A stretch of DNA of 64,000 bases. Source: Dryas octopetala (Eukaryota; Streptophyta; Magnoliopsida; Rosales; Rosaceae). The DNA is taken from positions 11,071,896 through 11,135,895 of the forward strand of contig OY992837.1 in assembly GCA_963921425.1 (NCBI GenBank), read 5' to 3'. Of this stretch, positions 11,086 to 23,587 are shown piece by piece (within the stretch, counting starts at the first letter, position 1; each line of letters starts with the position of its first letter). The translations under genes were made by a program, and so were the position numbers. The notes beneath the pieces are model-generated. The model was not told the DNA's origin. It saw only the letters and a program-made list of their open reading frames with translations, and did not search any database.

Positions 11086-11453
11086 CAAGGATTTAAATTT
11101 CGAAAATTTCGGCGATATTTTTCGATTTTTTGAGGTATGGAAATTTTAACCCTAAACCAACAAAATTTCGTTTCAATTTCGATGATTTCGCCGAAATTTC
11201 GAGAATTTCGCCGAAATTATCGAAATTTTGCTGAAATTTTCGACTGGGTGGATTTCTGGGTTTTGGGAAGCTGGGTTTTGGGGAGGTTGGGTTTTGGGAG
11301 GAGCTGAAGCTGTGGAGGAAGAGAGGAGGGGCTGGGTTTTGGTGGGTTTCGGTGGCGGGGGGCGGCGACAGAGGGCGAGAGCAGGGAGAAAGAGAGGAGG
11401 GAGAAAGAGATGAGAGTGGGCTAGTGGCCGGCGCCGGTGAGGGGATGGAGATG

Positions 11454-11519
<66 letters not shown>

Positions 11520-12514
11520 GATGGGGATGGAGCACGAACTGCACTTACTGATGGAGGATATCAGATATGAAAGAAAGAAGAAGAACAGAAAAAAGAAAGA
11601 GAAAAGAGAAGAAAAGAAAGAGAAAATAGGGAGGAGAGAGAAGAGATATAATTATAGTAGTGGGTTGCGTGAATGATGAAATGAGGAAAGAGAATGAGAG
11701 TAGACTAGTAGAGTGGATTGCGTGAATGATGTAATGAGGAGAGAGAAATTAACATAAAAAATTTAATTTTGAGTTTTTAAAACTCATGTTTATAAATTTA
11801 CAAAAATATCCCTCGTTTCAAATGCTCATATCTCTTAAATTATAGCTTCAATTGATGCACAATTTGCACTTATGTGTTTGTCTGTTCGAGACCTTTCCAA
11901 CTAGCCACAAATCGAAGTCAAAAGTCCAATAGTTCGAAAAGTCAAAAAACGAGTCAAACTAATTTAAAACAAAAATTATAAAATTAACTCAAAATATTTT
12001 ATTTCTCAAATAAATTTTTAAAATAAAACTTGAAAAAATACGGGGTCTCACAATCTATCCCTCTTATAAGAATTTCGTCCTTAAAATTCCCAAAGAAAGT
12101 AATAATTGAACAACTTCAAACAAGCACAACAACAATAATCCAAAGCTCTGAAAAGTTCTTTTCATTTATAAAAAACTGGAAAAAAATTACACAACCTCTG
12201 AGGTGTTTGTTCAATCAAATTTATATAATTATTAATTAGTGAATTATTTTTTTAACAGTATTTGCCTGCAGCGCACATTATATTTATCTTATATTACATG
12301 AAACCTACTATATAATTTGGTTTCTTCAATGTTTTTTATCAATGTAGTAGATAATATGTTAAATAAACATATGGTAAAGCTTCATTCAAAATTTCCGTAT
12401 TTTAATAGCAATTTCCGTCGTTTCCGTCTAATTTCTGTCGAAATATAAAAATCTTCGAAATTTCCGTCGAAATTTCCATCGAAATTTCCTCGAAACTCGA
12501 AATTTTATTCGTTG
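11086..12514 (+). mobile_element. hAT-like element, CGAAATTTC family, copy A
   Basis: It starts CAAGGATTTAAATTTCG and ends with CGAAATTTTATTCGTTG. It is flanked by perfect 8-bp duplications CTTGTTAC (11078-11085 and 12515-12522). Both subterminal regions are arrays of CGAAATTTC/GAAATTTCG motifs (11095-11240 and 12410-12505). The interior holds a long GA repeat (11457-11515) and, at about 11820-12090, a stretch like the 3' end of a Ty3/gypsy LTR (…GGGGTCTCACA…). No transposase. Its insertion split a P450 relic, which independently proves its borders. Confidence 0.85.
11455..11515. repeat. (GA)n microsatellite
   Basis: About 30 GA units inside the hAT-like element. It produces the long RERE/SLSL open frames on both strands, which are not genes. 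Confidence 0.95.
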
Positions 12515-12617
12515 CTTGTTACTGATGATGTGTCAGTGGCAACACCAAACGAATTCTACAAATTTAGTTACAAGTTTTCTATTTTGTAAAGAAAGCCCTG
12601 ACTCTACATTTTATTCA

Positions 12618-13066
12618 AATTATAACAATAGTCCTCAAATTTTACCTTTAGTATGACTTTGGTCTACGAACTTGTAATTTGAATTCTATAGTCTGCGAAC
12701 TTTCACCCGTGTATTACTTAAGTCCATTTTGTCAATTTGATCCATCCATTTTTTTCATCATTTTTAGTCATGTGACTCCCTTTTGAAAAGTAAAAATAGT
12801 AACACACCTCCTCTTAATTTCTTCCCCCAACGTGATATACGTAATTAACATTGATGAAAAAATATTGATAGAATAGACTAAAGTGATACACAAGTGAAAG
12901 TTTGTGTACACTATATATATATATAATTCAAAAAATGACCAAAGTGATACTCGAGTTAAAGTTTGAAGACCATTACTATAATATGGAATTGACCAAAGTG
13001 ATACTATATATATGGAATTGACCAAAATGATACTCGAGTTAAAGTTCGAAGACCATTACTATAATT
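12618..13066. mobile_element. Foldback MITE-like element
   Basis: The outer 50-100 bp are inverted (ATTATAACAATAGTCCTC... against ...GAAGACCATTACTATAAT). Internal direct repeats of the GACCAAAGTGATACTCGAG unit occur at 12935, 12985 and 13018. The boundary and target duplication are not resolved. Confidence 0.45.
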
Positions 13067-13239
13067 CTCTCTGTTATTAAAACGAAAAGAAAATACAATG
13101 ATGAAAAAATCTTAGCAGTTTCACAAATGAGAAGCAAACAACAAAATTACCCTTAATGAACATAGACAGATTGACAAAAGCTCTTGATCCAAGTAAAATT
13201 AACCACCTCTTACTACAATCACAGTAATGAAAGATTATG

Positions 13240-13565
13240 TGTTGAGAGAAAGATCCCACATTGAAAATGTAAGACCTTGCATAGTAGTTCATAAGGCTCT
13301 TAGGCTACTCCTCCTATTATCAATTAGTTTTGGGATAGATGCTTAGATTCCTTTATAGTATCAGAGCAAACTATCTACGTGTTGGACTCAACAGCCACAC
13401 GTACTATCACGTCACCAAAATATGAATCGTCCACATGTTAGGCTTGAGTGATGGCACACGTGTCACGTATAGTAGCGTGTTGAGAGAAAGATTGATCCCA
13501 CATTGAAAAGCTAGGGTTTTGAGCTACTCCCTATTACCAATGGATATCTAGATTCCTTACGTACC
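13240..13565 (+). mobile_element. TRIM (miniature LTR retrotransposon) relic
   Basis: Two direct repeats of ~90-115 bp both begin TGTTGAGAGAAAGAT (13240 and 13478) and both end in AGATTCCTT-type sequence. Just after the first repeat, TAGTATCAGAGC (13356-13367) is one base from the primer-binding site complementary to initiator tRNA-Met. The internal region is only ~110 bp with no coding capacity, as in TRIM elements. Confidence 0.7.
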
Positions 13566-13579
13566 TTCCCAAGATTTCA

Positions 13580-13805
13580 TTAAAAATGCTAAATTACAAG
13601 TTAGTTTTCCTTTGGTCAAATTATAATTTTGGTTTTTCTAGTTTCAGTCATTTTCACTTTAATTTCATAATTTCAATTTTTTCAATTATAACGCCTTTGA
13701 AATATTAATTAAGGCCAAATAAGGATTCTGCCAAATTAATTATTTCACATAATGTCAACGTGCATGGCGTCCACGTCTAGAGCTATTTTGGTCTTGCATG
13801 TAGAT
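13580..13805 (-). pseudogene. CYP93-type P450 intron relic
   Basis: This is the close sister of 7935-8163, with the same TTACAAGTTAGTTTTCCTTTGG block, and resembles the intron of the intact gene. It provides the empty site for the solo LTR at 8169-8651. Confidence 0.5.
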
Positions 13806-14440
13806 ATGCAGTTGGCCTCTATATTTTACGTATTGTCACGTAATATGAGAGAGATAAATACTTTAGACAAGACCCATTCCATAAAAAAAAAATTTCGTAG
13901 TTTTAACTTTTAGACTACTGCAGAAATAGTTAGTATTGCAAATAAATTTTAATTTTAAAACATTTAATAGTCTAGTCCAGTACTGCACCAAACATAGGAT
14001 AGTGTTATATAAGACTATTCGACCTTTTAGTCGGCACTATTTCAAACATATATAGGACGTTACTATATTTAGTCCATTTAAATCCAGCACACTCCATAGA
14101 AAATATTCTTTTCCAATCCAATTCGGTGCAGTGTAACAAATATTATTCCCTTATAAGTTAAGTTGGCACGACATTAACGAAGCATGGAGAAACTAGACAT
14201 TTTTATACATATTAACAATCTAATAACTAACAATTTTAATTGGGATCAAAATAATAACGAGCAAGTTTTTTAAACGAGGAGTACATGTGGCCGGACAAGA
14301 GTACTATAATAAATTATGATGGAGGAGTTAACGACTAACGACCAACAATTATCGATGAAACTACAATTACTGATTTTGCCCCTGCACCCATATATGTTTG
14401 ATCCCATGCCTTCAAATAAAGAAGAATTAAGAAAAAAAAT

Positions 14441-14905
14441 AGGTCCATTGACTTTAGGTACCAAATTATAATGTTTTTTCATTTCAACTACTAAAACATT
14501 TATGTTATTTCACTTTAGGTACTAAATTTCAGTTTAGGTACCAACTTTAAAAAACATGGTTATATCGAACTGTGATTGTCTAACAGTCATAACTTTTTTT
14601 ATTGATTTATTGTTTTTTCAATATTTGAAAGGCTTAAACTTTAATATTTAGTCTTTGGGTTATAGGACTTCATCCCCCAAACCTAAATCAAAAGTATGAA
14701 ACCCTTAAAAATTTTGATTTTTTATAAATTTTAGTCTTCGACAATTACAATTGTAACTGTTCGACAGTCATAACTGTATAACAAACTGATTTGTGACCTA
14801 ATCCAAAATGTTTTACTCTATGTTAGTACCTAAACTAAAAAAAATTAGTGTCTTGCTGCTTTATTAAAAAACTATTGATATTTGGTATTTAATCCTAATT
14901 TTCTA
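14441..14905. mobile_element. Foldback element present in one sister unit only
   Basis: Inverted sequences at both ends read 'TTAGGTACCAAA' and 'TTTGGTATTTAATCC'. The central part has AACAGTCATAACT and its inverse. It is absent from the sister unit, where 9765-9790 runs straight through. AAAAAAAAT flanks both ends (14432-14440 and 14906-14914), a weak target duplication because it is homopolymeric. Confidence 0.55.
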
Positions 14906-14914
14906 AAAAAAAAT

Positions 14915-15488
14915 CTTATATCCTAAATGATTTTTTTCTTAAAAGAAAATCATAATTATGGTAAAAAATTAATTGTTTTTCTCTATAAGTTTCAATATAA
15001 AATTTTCATATATACATTGTGTAGTTGTAACTTTCCATTTAAACTCAATTATATATGGAAATAGTTAGGTAACATTTGTCCGCGGTGAATATGGACAATA
15101 CCAATCTGGCATGCCTACACAAGGGCCCTCATTAAAATGTTATAAATAGGTACCCATGACTATAGATCTAGTCGTCCTTCATAGAAACACTAGTAAAATT
15201 CTATAGTAGATCTTCTTTTTCTAGGGTTTTTTGATCTCCTTTCTGTTGTAATAGGGTTACCCTTCTTTAGATTCTCGAATAATGGAGGAAAACATCTCCA
15301 TCATTATATTTTCGATTAGTTTGAGTATTAAATTAGGTGGTTGTCTCAAAAAAATTTCATATCTTATCGGATCAATGATTTACCAGAACATCAACACATG
15401 TCATGGCTTGCATACACACTTAGATCTGCAATGTACGTATATTCTATTTCTCTTCTCTTTTTCCCTACTGTTGTATGCTTTCCAATAA
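14915..15488 (+). pseudogene. F-box-like gene relic, copy 5
   Basis: Sister of copy 4, nearly identical over 14925-15200. The TATA box is at 15141-15148. The ATG at 15282 starts MEENISI, continues through ISYLIGSMIYQNIN as in copy 4, and the frame ends at 15488. A GTACGT donor follows the LDLQC codons. A possible next exon near 15617-15710 does not preserve the DYKEHAWS segment. Decayed. Confidence 0.4.
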
Positions 15489-15934
15489 TTTTTTTTGTCT
15501 AGATTAACAAGCTTAATTATATATTCACAAATTATATGATTCTATTGGCTCGTTTAATATATATTAACGTGTACTGAGTCTGTTTGTTTAATTTCTGGCT
15601 TTATTTTCTGTTGCAGCCTTTACTGCTTGTATCAATAAAAATGTCAGGAGAGGAGTGGCCAGATCCATGTGTACGTTTTGCACACACACTTGGATCTCGG
15701 CAAAGATTCTACTGGTAACCAGCTGAGAATCTAGCTCAATGATACACAATATCATAGGTAAGCTTTGGTAGTATAGATCCAAAAGTATCGATCTTGAATG
15801 TTTATGAATATATATTTATCTAATATTGGAAATATCAAATTTTGCTTCTAGGCACCGTGTTTGAAGAATGTATGCCGTTCTATCCACCAAGCATCACAAA
15901 ATTGTGGAGTTTGTACACACTCACTCATTCGCTT

Positions 15935-16880
15935 TGGTTACAGAGACATCAAACTGAAAGTCGCAATACATTACAAGTCCGCGATCGATATACACAGAAT
16001 GGAAGACAATTTTTTGTTTTGTTTTTGTTTTTTACTTTGTAGATTAGGGAAATTAATATACATACCAGCTGACTTATTGTTATAAGCCTTTCAAAGTTCA
16101 TTAAATCTTTGTGTATAGATATCTACATGGTTGTAAACACTGGTGTACTTGTTGATTACCAAGAGACTTTTCAATCTAATATTTTTAGAAGAATGCTTAT
16201 ATTCACACCCCATGTTTTATTTTCTCATGACCCTCTTTTTAATGAAAATGATATTGATAAATTTATGCTTTGGAAAATGACTTTTAAGTATTAAGTAAAA
16301 AAAAAAAAAAGGAATAATCCTACTCAACCCACCGACCTTTATACTAACCCACCCTCCTACGACAAAAACTCCATAAACTTTATAATCATCTTCTCTCCAT
16401 TTCTCATATATTATTAATCTTTTTTATTATATTATTTTTGAGTGATGGACAATTAATCAAATGAATGTTGAGTGTAAGGCAAAAAAATTTCGGTCTCACG
16501 TAGCCAGATGTAAATCTTGAAGCGTTGGATCTTTGCTGGCCCAAACATTCACAAAGAGCCTGGTCTTTGCTGGAATATCATAGCCATTGATGGTGTGACA
16601 ATCTTCAGTACTCTCCCTCACAATCAATGGGCCGGGCCAGTGGGGTGAAGCCTCAGTGTTTTCTTTAGTTACGTTGGAGACATCGAATTGAAAGTTGCAA
16701 TACCCGTCACATACGCAAAATGGAAAGACAATTTTTTGTTTTTAACTTTATAAATTAGTTAGGGAAATTAATTACATACCATGTTAATTATAAGTCTTTT
16801 AAAGTTCAATTATAGAAGTACATTAAATCTTTGTTTATAGATACAGGGTTGTAAACAATGATTTACTGCTTGATTACTGA
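15935..16880. repeat. Direct repeat flanking the P450 3' region
   Basis: 15945-16200 is repeated at 16672-16910: AGACATC(A/G)AA(C/T)TGAAAGT, then GGAAGACAATTTTTTG, then GGTTGTAAACA. A CYP93 exon fragment lies between the two copies. This is a local tandem duplication of the region downstream of the intact P450 gene. Confidence 0.75.
16538..16672 (-). pseudogene. CYP93 exon 2 fragment
   Basis: It aligns at high identity with 17465-17600 of the intact gene (TTCACAAAGAGCC(T/C)(T/G)GTCTTTGC, then GATGGTGTGACAATC). The region encodes the part just after the EXXR helix. It has small insertions (GTGTGACAATC against GTGCAATC) that shift the frame. About 45 codons survive; heme-binding sequence is absent. 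Confidence 0.85.
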
Positions 16881-17125
16881 GAGACATTTCAATCTAAAAT
16901 TATTAGAATTTTTTCACTTTGGGCACTAGATTAATATTAATGCTTGGATTTTGATGAGACCATGGGTGTAATTAACAACTCCATTTTAATTTATTTATAC
17001 GTACACTTGTTACTACGATCATATGTAGTAATTATTGAAAGTAATACATAGAAATCAAGTAGGATTGTCGATCGATTCTATCTTACACATTTCAGAGTGC
17101 TTAATTTGCCCAAATTATGTGATAC

Positions 17126-19434
17126 TCAGAGTGATGGAAATGGGCTAAGCCTGGCCACAGGGACACAAACCAAGGGATGAGCCCTTGGAAGTGATACCCC
17201 AGGTGCCTCTTCCATGTCCACAGTACCATTAATCTCTCCACCCCCAACCTTCCAATCAAAGCACTGAATTATAGCAGCCAGTGTTGTCTGCACAACCCTA
17301 AGAGCCAAACTAGTTCCAGGGCAACTTCTTCTTCCACTCCCAAATGGCAGAAACTCATAATGCTGCCCCCTCACATCCATTGAGCTCTTACCACTACCCT
17401 CCTCAGCAACAAACCTCTCTGGCTGGAACTCAAGGGGGTTGTCCCAGTGCTTTGGGTCCCTATTAATGGCCCATACATTCACAAAGAGCCTTGTCTTTGC
17501 TGGAATATCATAGCCATTGATGGTGCAATCTTCAGTACTCTCCCTTACAATTAATGGGCCACCGGGGTGAAGCCTCAGTATTTCCTTTACTATGGCCTGG
17601 AGGTAGGGAAGGCTGGCAATATCAGATTCTCCTACCAATCTGCTCTTTCCCACTACAGAATCAATTTCTTTCTTTGCTTTTTCCATCACATATGGATGGT
17701 TGATTAGCTCGGATAGTCCCCATTCTATTGTTGTTGATGATGTGTCTGTACCAGCACCAAACATATTCTGCAAAATTCATAAGTTACATTTTAGTTTTCC
17801 TTTGTCAAAGTATTTTGATTTTTATATATAGTTTTGTTTATCTTCCACTTTAATTTCGGAGTTTTGGTTTTGTCAACTATAACACTATAGTAATTAAATT
17901 AATAGTACTATTGCAATTAGAAAATAATAATAAAATTATACGTGGTGTTACTATATATTTCACTCAAATTATAATATATGTACAATTTTTAGGATATTAT
18001 TTGGAGTTTAGGGTTTTAAATATTAATGATTGTACACGTGTTATAATTTAAATGGATTGGTAATATCATGTCAACATGTCACGTTGTATTACAGCCATAC
18101 ACAATAATTTCTCATTAATCATATGAGTGAGTCTTAACTTTATTAGAGAGTTGTTATAGGTACCACATAGTCAGTTAAAATGTTCCAACTCAAAAAAGAA
18201 TCCAAGATTTTCGTGAAATTACTTTGTAAAATACCTGTGTGGCGTGCCTTGCACCTGCATATGTCGTGCTTTAGGCTAGCACAAAAGACTAATGTAGACC
18301 CGCACATGCACTTCATCTGGGCATTCCATTAACTAATTTGACAAAATTCTAATCGATCTAGCCACAATTGTGTATTTATATATACTGATATAACTGATAA
18401 AATTGAAAATATAAAGACCAAAATGAAAAATGACCTAAACCTTGAACAAATTATTTTGAACTACCATGATAGATTATGTGTATCTATATGTGCATATATG
18501 CATGTAAATTAAGAATGTTTACCATGATAAAGGCATTTATGTTTTCTCTGGTCAATTTGATCTCTGAGCCTTCATCTTCAAAAATATCAAGCAGAATATC
18601 AAGTAAATTCCCCCTTTCATCATCACCATCCCTTTCCTTCTTCCTCAACCTCCTTGCCTCTTCATGCTCCTCCAGAATCTTTCCCATCATATTGTCGTAT
18701 CGATCACGCACATCTTTAAGCCTTTTTCCATATCCTTGCAAGTCCAAATTCTTACAAAACCAAAACAAATCAGAAAAATTCATCCCCCCAGCAAGCTGAC
18801 ACATCTCTCCCACCACCTCCCTCACCTCGTGGGCTGCATCGTCATTGTCCGAACACCGCCGTTTTAGTGCCATCCACGATATGATATTATTGGTTAGCCG
18901 TACAAGCTGTGCCCCAACATCTACCTCTTCCCCATTATGAGCTTTGTTTAGCATGAACTGTACAAATCGCTTGATCTCTTCATGCCTAATTTGTAGGTGC
19001 TGGTCTAGTATTCGACCCCCAAGGAGTTCAGTGATACAGAGTTTCTTCATGAATTTCCAATAGGGTCCATAAGGTGCCAGGGCAAAGTCGGCTGAGCCAT
19101 AAGTGAGGTAGTCTATGTTGGCCATCTTTGGGCGGTTCAAGAAAGATATTTCATGCGTTTTGAGGCATTCTCGAGCCATTTCTGGTGAGGAGACTACCAC
19201 ACAAAGTTTGGAGCCGAAGAAGAGATGAATTAGTGGTCCATAGCGGTTTGAAAGCTTGTGAAGTCCTTGGTGAGGGATTCGGCCAAGGAGGTGGAGGTGT
19301 CCGATGATCGGTAGGGCTTGTGGACTTGGAGGCAGACGACGATTGATTCGAGTTTTGGCGAAGATGGTTCGGAACAAGATGTAAGAGACTAGCAATATGA
19401 GGAGAAGAGCAAGGTATTCGTGCAAATTAGCCAT
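17126..19434 (-). CDS. CYP93A-like cytochrome P450
   Basis: Two exons, 19434-18523 and 17767-17126, are separated by a 755-bp phase-0 GT-AG intron, the usual CYP93 position just before the I-helix. They give 517 aa. Visible features are an N-terminal membrane anchor (residues ~8-26), PPSP hinge, I-helix AGTDTSS, K-helix ExxR (EILR), PERF motif and the heme loop [13 protein letters not shown] with its cysteine ligand. The whole resembles soybean CYP93A1, dihydroxypterocarpan 6a-hydroxylase. Related CYP93 enzymes act on flavonoid-type substrates at the ER; the substrate here cannot be read from sequence. I start at MANL because the upstream in-frame ATG (19464) adds ten residues before the anchor. 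This is the only intact member of the local array, and at least five relics lie to its left. Confidence 0.93.
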
Positions 19435-19894
19435 GCTAGTACTTGAATGTAGGACTATTGACAATATATGACTATTTAAGAGGCAATTTCATTAGAAATT
19501 ATATATATATATATGGAGATCCTATGTAGTGTGTCTATATAGTGTTTATTTTGCAAAAACACCTATAATTAGCTATATAGGTACTTCCTCATAAAAGCGC
19601 TTCTAAAGTTTTTCGTATATAGCATTTAACAAAATAGATGATATCATAGAAAACTAGTACAGAGATATCAACTCAAAATGGTACGATACAATTCCATTAT
19701 CATCCAAAATTAAGGTTTGGAAGTCTGTCTTAAGAAATGAATAACAGGGCCTGCGTCTAATTATGTAGTAGCTAGAAAGTCAGGAGATCAAGGTGAATAA
19801 GAAATTGTTAGATTCGCATCATGTTAATTTATTCGTCAATACAAAGATTATGTGACCAACCATGTCATATTGGATTTGACCAAAAAAAAAAAAA

Positions 19895-21973
19895 CTATGT
19901 CATATTGGAAAAATAAATTAAATTTTCGGGGTCACTTTCTCTTGTCATCATCTACTTCCCTCAATTATTTCTAGTCTCAAACAAATTATGCGTAAGCTTA
20001 TGTACCATAAATCTATATATTAGCCAATTTACCTTATAATAATACATAAGAGGTGAAAGTTGCATATTAGAGTACCCCATACTTTAATTAGTTTAATTGT
20101 GGTCCTTTTTTTTTGGTCACTTTTAGTTTGTGGTCCTTAAATGACTATACGTACCTTATAAGTTTAAAATCACAACATTGTCTTCCATGCACGTCATCAG
20201 GTCCGTATTCAATTATTTAATCTCCCATGAAACAAAAGATGCGTAAGCTTAGTTGTTACATATTATCCAATTTCCCATATAATTACAACATTTTAAAATC
20301 TACATAGTATAAAATCACCAGATTTTTACGTGTGGTCCTTAAATCACTTAATTGTCAACAATATGACGATTATAAAAATGAAATTATTACGCATATATAT
20401 GGACCAGATGACTGGGATGGGCAAGGATTAATTAATCCCATGCCATTATAATTAGATTTTATCGTAAATTTATAATTTGTTTTAGGTGGTATTTGGGTTT
20501 GTGGGAGGGATTTGCATCTATTTTAGTTTAAATTAGAGTTTTTCATACAATATTTTCTCATTTTACTTTTAAATTGAGCATTTGAACAATCACGTAATTA
20601 ATTTTTAGTCGGTAAAACAAAAAATAAAAAAACCTTTGAGACTTTACAATGATCAAAAAAATTATGTTTTAAATTTCTTTTTTTTCTACTTCAGTTTTAA
20701 GTTGAGCATTCAAACGCTCATGTAATTATTAGTCAGAGACATGGTGTTAGTGAGTAAAATAATTAATTAGATAATGGTGTTAGTGAGTAAAATAGTCAGA
20801 TAATCACAAATCAACAATGGACATTATGAGATAAAGCGTTGCAATGCTTGCAATGAGCAAAGAGCACACTTGACAAAAAGCAAAGAGCAATGAGCAACGA
20901 GCAAAGAGCTAGCTAGCACACTTAAAATAGAACGTACGTATAACTGGATTGTTCAAGTTTTGCAAACCTAAATTATTTTAGGCATAATCTCTCTCATTGT
21001 ACTACTTGGCAACAAACAGACAATTATAAAAACATTCCACTAAGACTCCTACTGGAAACCAAGCTCAGTTGTTCTCAAACCTTTGATCAAGCTAAAATGC
21101 AAAAACAGATAAAATTAGCTTAGCTCCAAAAATATGATTAACCAACTTAAATAGATATATGCAAAAGCCCAAAAAGCATCTACACTATAAAATATGTTTT
21201 TTTTCTTATCTTTTAACTATTGAGCTTTTTGACAAAAAAATAATAATAATAATAATATATAAAGAACTTTTCAACCAAAAAAAAAACTATTGAACTTAAA
21301 CATATATGCATATATAGAAGACCTCTTATTTTATTGAGCCTTATGTGGGTGCACACTCCCAAGACCGTCCCTGATTAAAATGTTATTTTTTTCCTTTAAT
21401 ATTTATGGTTTTTCAAAATATGCCATCATGAATTCATTAATTTTTTTTTTTGGTTCAAATACCCTTAGGTTTATAATACATAATTAAGATTAAAAATCAA
21501 GAAAAACAAGTAAATCAACTAATCATCTAGAATATATATCCTTGCAATTGTTTTCATTATTTGTCACTACGCATAATTAATGGGATCTCTTTCCAATTTT
21601 AATAGAAAATATAAACTACAAAAATTAAAATACAGTTACTATGCCAATTCAGAAACTTAGAACCTAGTCAACCCACCACATGTACTGCACAAAGATCACA
21701 AAGACTAGTGTAATGAGCAAACGAGCTAGGCTAGCTAGCTTTGCCCCCATTTATACGCCTGTATACAAACTAAACTTCGTTTTATCTGAAATGTTATGGT
21801 GACTTAATAAGGATTGAGATGTATGCTAGCGTATAACACAAGTGATTTTGCCATTTCTGCTGCAAACCCTAACCTTAGTTTCAAATCAATCTTCTGTCCA
21901 TCCTTGACTTTCCAATCAAAGCACTGGACCAAGGCTGCAATCGTCTGGTGCATCACCAAAATAGCAAGATTTG
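19895..21973. repeat. Tandem duplication, distal copy (P450 3' end plus downstream DNA)
   Basis: It matches 21982-26655 in order once two transposons (23588-24977 and 25108-26255) are removed. Shared blocks include CTATGTCATATTGG at both starts, the AAGCATCTACACTATAAAA block and GCATAATTAATGGGATCTC. The unit is about 2.08 kb. Eight bases (21974-21981, ATCGAGTA) sit at the junction and match neither side. Confidence 0.9.
21804..21973 (-). pseudogene. 3' terminal fragment of the CYP705/712-like P450
   Basis: About 170 bp are nearly identical to 26489-26658: the stop codon, the KLGLGFAAEMAKS-type C-terminus and the FDWKV block, as far as ANLAIL. It ends abruptly at AAGATTTG, the duplication breakpoint, just before the heme cysteine. 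It is a partial duplicate with no promoter. Confidence 0.92.
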
Positions 21974-21981
21974 ATCGAGTA

Positions 21982-23400
21982 CTATGTCATATTGGAAAAA
22001 TAAATTAAATTTTGGGGGTCACTTTCTCTTGTCATCATCTACTTCCCTCAATTATTTCTAGTCTCAAACAAATAATGCGTAAGCTTATGTACCATAAATC
22101 TATATATTAGCCAATTTACCTTATAATAATACATAAGAGGTGAAAGTTGCATATTAGAGGACCCCATACTTTAATTAGTTTAATTGTGGTCCTTTTTTTT
22201 TTGCCACTTTTAGTTTGTGGTCCTTAAATGACTATAAGTACCTTATAAGTTTAAAATCACAACATTGTCTTCCATGCACGTCATCAGGTCCTTATTCAAT
22301 TATTTAATGGGAGAAACAAAATATGCGTAAGCTTATTTAGTTGTTACATATTATCCAATTTCCCATATAATTACAACATTTTAAAATCTGCATAGTATAA
22401 AATTACCAGATTTTTACGTTTGGTCCTTAAATCACTTAATTGTCAACAGTATAACGATAATAAAAATGAAATTTTTACGCATATATATGGACCAGATGAG
22501 GATTAATTAATCCCATGCCAGTATAATTAGATTTTATCTTAAATTTATAATTTATTTTAGGTGGTATTTGAATCTATTTTAGTTTAAATTAGAGTTTTTC
22601 ATACAACTTTTTCTCACTTTACTTTTAAATTGAGCATTAATTTGAACAATCATGTAATTAATTTTTAGTCGGTAAATGATGTTGAAAAACAAAAAATAAA
22701 AAAACCTTTGAGACTTAATTTACAATGATAAAAAAAAAATTATATTTTGAATTTCTTTTTTTCTATTCCAGTTTTAAGCTAGTTGAGCACCGAACGCTCG
22801 TGTAATTATTAGTCAGAGACATGGTGTTAGTGAGTACAATGGTTAATTAGATAATGGTGCATGTTTGTGAGTAAAATAGTCAGATAATCACAAATCAACA
22901 ATGAAAATTATGACATAAAGCGTTGCAATGCTTGCAATGAGTAATTAAAGAGCACACTTGACAAAAAGCAAAGAGCAATGAACAAAGAGCAAAGAGAACT
23001 GGATTGTTCAAGTTTTGCAAACCTAAATTATTTTAGCCATAATCTCTCTATTGTAGTTGGCAACAAACAGACAATTATAAAATCATTCCACTAAGACTCC
23101 TACTGGAAACCAAGCTCATGCAGTTGTACGTTCTCAAACCTTTTGTTTTTGGCCAAAGTACGTTCTCAAACCTTTGATCAAGCTCAAAATGCAAAAACAG
23201 ATCGATAAAATTAGCTTAACTCAAAAAATATGATCAACCAACTTAAATAGATATATGCAAAAGCCCAAAAAGCATCTACACTATAAAATATGTTTTTTTT
23301 CTTATCTTTTTAACTATTGAGCTTTTTTACAAAAAGAAAATAATAATAATAATATATAAAGAACTTTTCAACAACAACAAAAAACTATTGAACTTAAACA

Positions 23401-23444
<44 letters not shown>

Positions 23445-23587
23445 AGACCTCTTATTTTATTGAGCCTTATGTGGGTGCACACTCCCAAGACCGTCCCTGG
23501 TTAAAATGTTGTTTTTTTTTATTTAATATTTATGGTTTTTCAAAATGTGCCATCATGAATTCATTAACTTTTTTTATTGGTTTAAAT
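21982..23587. repeat. Tandem duplication, proximal copy (first part)
   Basis: Collinear with 19895-21465 with scattered substitutions and small indels. It contains no gene. A TA run at 23405-23443 is an expansion not seen in the distal copy. The copy resumes at 24978-25107 and 26256 onward, after two transposon insertions. Confidence 0.88.

Larger units (their letters stand above)
11009..12590 (-). pseudogene. CYP93 exon 2 fragment split by a hAT-like element
   Basis: 11009-11085 aligns with 17650-17730 of the intact CYP93A-like gene (TTGCTTTTTCCAT then GTTAATTAGCTC). 12515-12590 continues exactly where it stopped (TGATGATGTGTCAGTGGCAACACCAAAC, running into intron sequence). The interrupting element occupies 11086-12514. 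The coding sequence is only about 45 codons and carries frameshifts and substitutions. The preserved GTD/T-rich I-helix codons identify the P450 family; the rest of the gene is missing. Confidence 0.8.

Noticed and set aside
11173..11676. Long open frames of RE/SL repeats on both strands
   Set aside because: They are produced by the (GA)n run inside the hAT-like element; no codon structure or domain.
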